Origin: Philodulcilactobacillus myokonensis
GTDB taxonomy: Bacteria > Bacillota > Bacilli > Lactobacillales > Lactobacillaceae
Assembly: GCF_027923585.1 (NCBI RefSeq)
Contig: NZ_BRPL01000002.1
Coordinates: 1,116,001 to 1,180,000 of the forward strand
Reading direction: 5' to 3'
DNA: 64,000 nt
Shown: positions 63,267 to 64,000 of the stretch, piece after piece
How the letters are laid out: every line of letters begins with the position of its first letter
Position numbering within the stretch: position 1 is the stretch's first letter
Notes under the pieces: generated by a model
The model's database searches: none
Told to the model about the DNA's origin: nothing
The model's input: the letters and a program-made list of their open reading frames with translations, nothing else
Translations under genes and position numbers: made by a program

Positions 63267-63737
63267 TTAACTACGTCGGCCACCACGACCGCCACGTTTT
63301 CCTTCAGTATTCTTTTTAATAACTGCTAAACGATTTTCACTTTGTTTTAAGAAATTGGACATCATATCATCAAAACCAGGTTTTTTATTTTTATGGTTAT
63401 GAGAATGTTTATTCCAATTCCCGTTCCCATGAAAGTTATTATTATGATTATGGAATTTATCACCACTATGATGATGGTCATTATGATGATATTCCTTATG
63501 ATGTTCTTTAGCTTTTCTGATTGAAAGGCCAATTTTACCATCATCACCAATACTAATCACTTTAACAGTAACTTCATCACCAACTTTAAGCACATCATGA
63601 ATATCTTTAATAAACTTATCTGAAATCTCACTGATATGAACTAATCCAGTTTTATGATCACCTAAATCCACAAATGCTCCAAAATTAGTAATACCTGTTA
63701 CTTTGCCGGAAACCTTTGCTCCAACTTTAATTGCCAT
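63267..63737 (-). CDS. S1 domain RNA-binding protein (YabR-like)
   Basis: A 156-residue protein with one S1 domain at residues 1-75 (VGAKVSGKVTGITNFGAFVD, VHISEISDKFI, DEVTVKVISI). The next 50 residues are extremely rich in His and Asn (for example HHKEYHHNDHHHSGDKFHNH), and the C-terminus is basic and Gly/Arg-rich (GKRGGRGGRRS). Located between divIC and tilS, as yabR in Bacillus. RNA binding is inferred from the S1 fold; the His-rich part might also bind metal. Confidence 0.9.
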   Translation of the reverse strand: MAIKVGAKVSGKVTGITNFGAFVDLGDHKTGLVHISEISDKFIKDIHDVLKVGDEVTVKVISIGDDGKIGLSIRKAKEHHKEYHHNDHHHSGDKFHNHNNNFHGNGNWNKHSHNHKNKKPGFDDMMSNFLKQSENRLAVIKKNTEGKRGGRGGRRS

Positions 63738-63813
63738 AAAAATAAATTTCCTCCTAAAAATTAAATATATATTAGTATAGCACCAAATGAGTATAATTTA
63801 TATCAATTTTTAA

Positions 63814-64000
63814 TTAATTTTGAGTAACATCCTTAGAAATATCACCTGGCAAACTATAAATTGTTTCATTTGGCTTGCTATAATAATATTTTTCTCTAAT
63901 AACCTGTTCAACATAATTAGTATTTTTTAATTGTTTGACACTTGTCTTGAATGTTTCATTTTGCTTCTGTTGATTAGCAAGCTTTACTTTCGTTGTTTTA
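63814..64000 (-). CDS. divIC: DivIC-like septum formation protein (5' end outside window)
   Basis: The last 61 or so codons of a gene that begins beyond the window. The visible part starts in a coiled coil (KLANQQKQNETFKTSVKQLK) and ends with NYVEQVIREKYYYSKPNETI followed by a short tail, the pattern of the FtsB/DivIC family. DivIC forms the divisome subcomplex with FtsL and DivIB. Position next to the yabR-like gene supports it. Confidence 0.85.
   Translation of the reverse strand, partial: KTTKVKLANQQKQNETFKTSVKQLKNTNYVEQVIREKYYYSKPNETIYSLPGDISKDVTQN

Overview
The window is a piece of a low-GC Gram-positive chromosome, almost certainly a member of the Lactobacillaceae. The evidence is the AT-rich sequence, dense operons with Shine-Dalgarno sites, a Bacillus/Lactobacillus-type gene order in several blocks, a CIRCE-controlled groESL operon, a small SRP RNA, an acyl-ACP thioesterase, PepC, MprF and a DtpT-type peptide transporter. 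The low GC content would fit Fructilactobacillus- or Apilactobacillus-like genera, but I cannot prove the genus by eye. No prophage, insertion sequence, CRISPR array or toxin-antitoxin locus is visible. This is core genome and the interest lies mainly in regulatory RNA and small oddities.

Layout. 1-6119: secA (3' end outside the window), comFC-comFA, divergent yigZ, and tagO. 6276-10420: groES-groEL behind a CIRCE operator, divergent from a YdiF-type ABC-F ATPase. 10477-20820: a long minus-strand housekeeping block (tsaD, rimI, tsaB, thioesterase, rsmI, yabA, holB, darA, tmk, yaaL, recR, ybaB, dnaX, SRP RNA, tadA). 21077-24618: the class Ib ribonucleotide reductase operon nrdH-nrdE-nrdF behind paired NrdR boxes. 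24693-27287: mprF. 27415-38626: ribosomal and transcription genes (rplL, rplJ, rplA, rplK, nusG, secE, rpmG) followed upstream by sigH, rae1, rlmB, mrnC, cysS, gltX, radA and dut.

38870-49540: a looser stretch with rpiA, pepC, a phosphoglycerate mutase, an LCP cell-wall protein, tRNA-Leu, an isolated homoserine kinase, a SprT-like protein, an unknown protein paired with nadE, a TagA-type glycosyltransferase, a GntR regulator, tRNA-Gln/Tyr and the peptide transporter. 49680-55390: a complete rRNA operon on the minus strand (two promoters, 16S, tRNA-Ile, tRNA-Ala, 23S, 5S, tRNA-Asn, tRNA-Gly, tRNA-Thr). 55462-64000: lysS, dusB, hslO, ftsH, hpt, tilS, an S1-domain protein and the 3' end of a divIC-like gene.

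The genes cover translation (synthetases, ribosomal proteins, t6A synthesis, tRNA modification), replication and repair (clamp loader, RecR, RadA, thymidylate kinase, dUTPase, RNR), envelope building (TagO, TagA, LCP, MprF) and DNA uptake (ComFA, ComFC, a SigH/ComX-like sigma factor). About 17 of 60 genes appear to start at TTG or GTG, so many start sites here were chosen from Shine-Dalgarno spacing. The best candidates for undescribed biology are a structured leader RNA before gltX, two L1-site-like RNA motifs in the rplK-rplA unit, a hairpin holding the tmk Shine-Dalgarno site, and a tRNA-Tyr with C instead of U at position 33.
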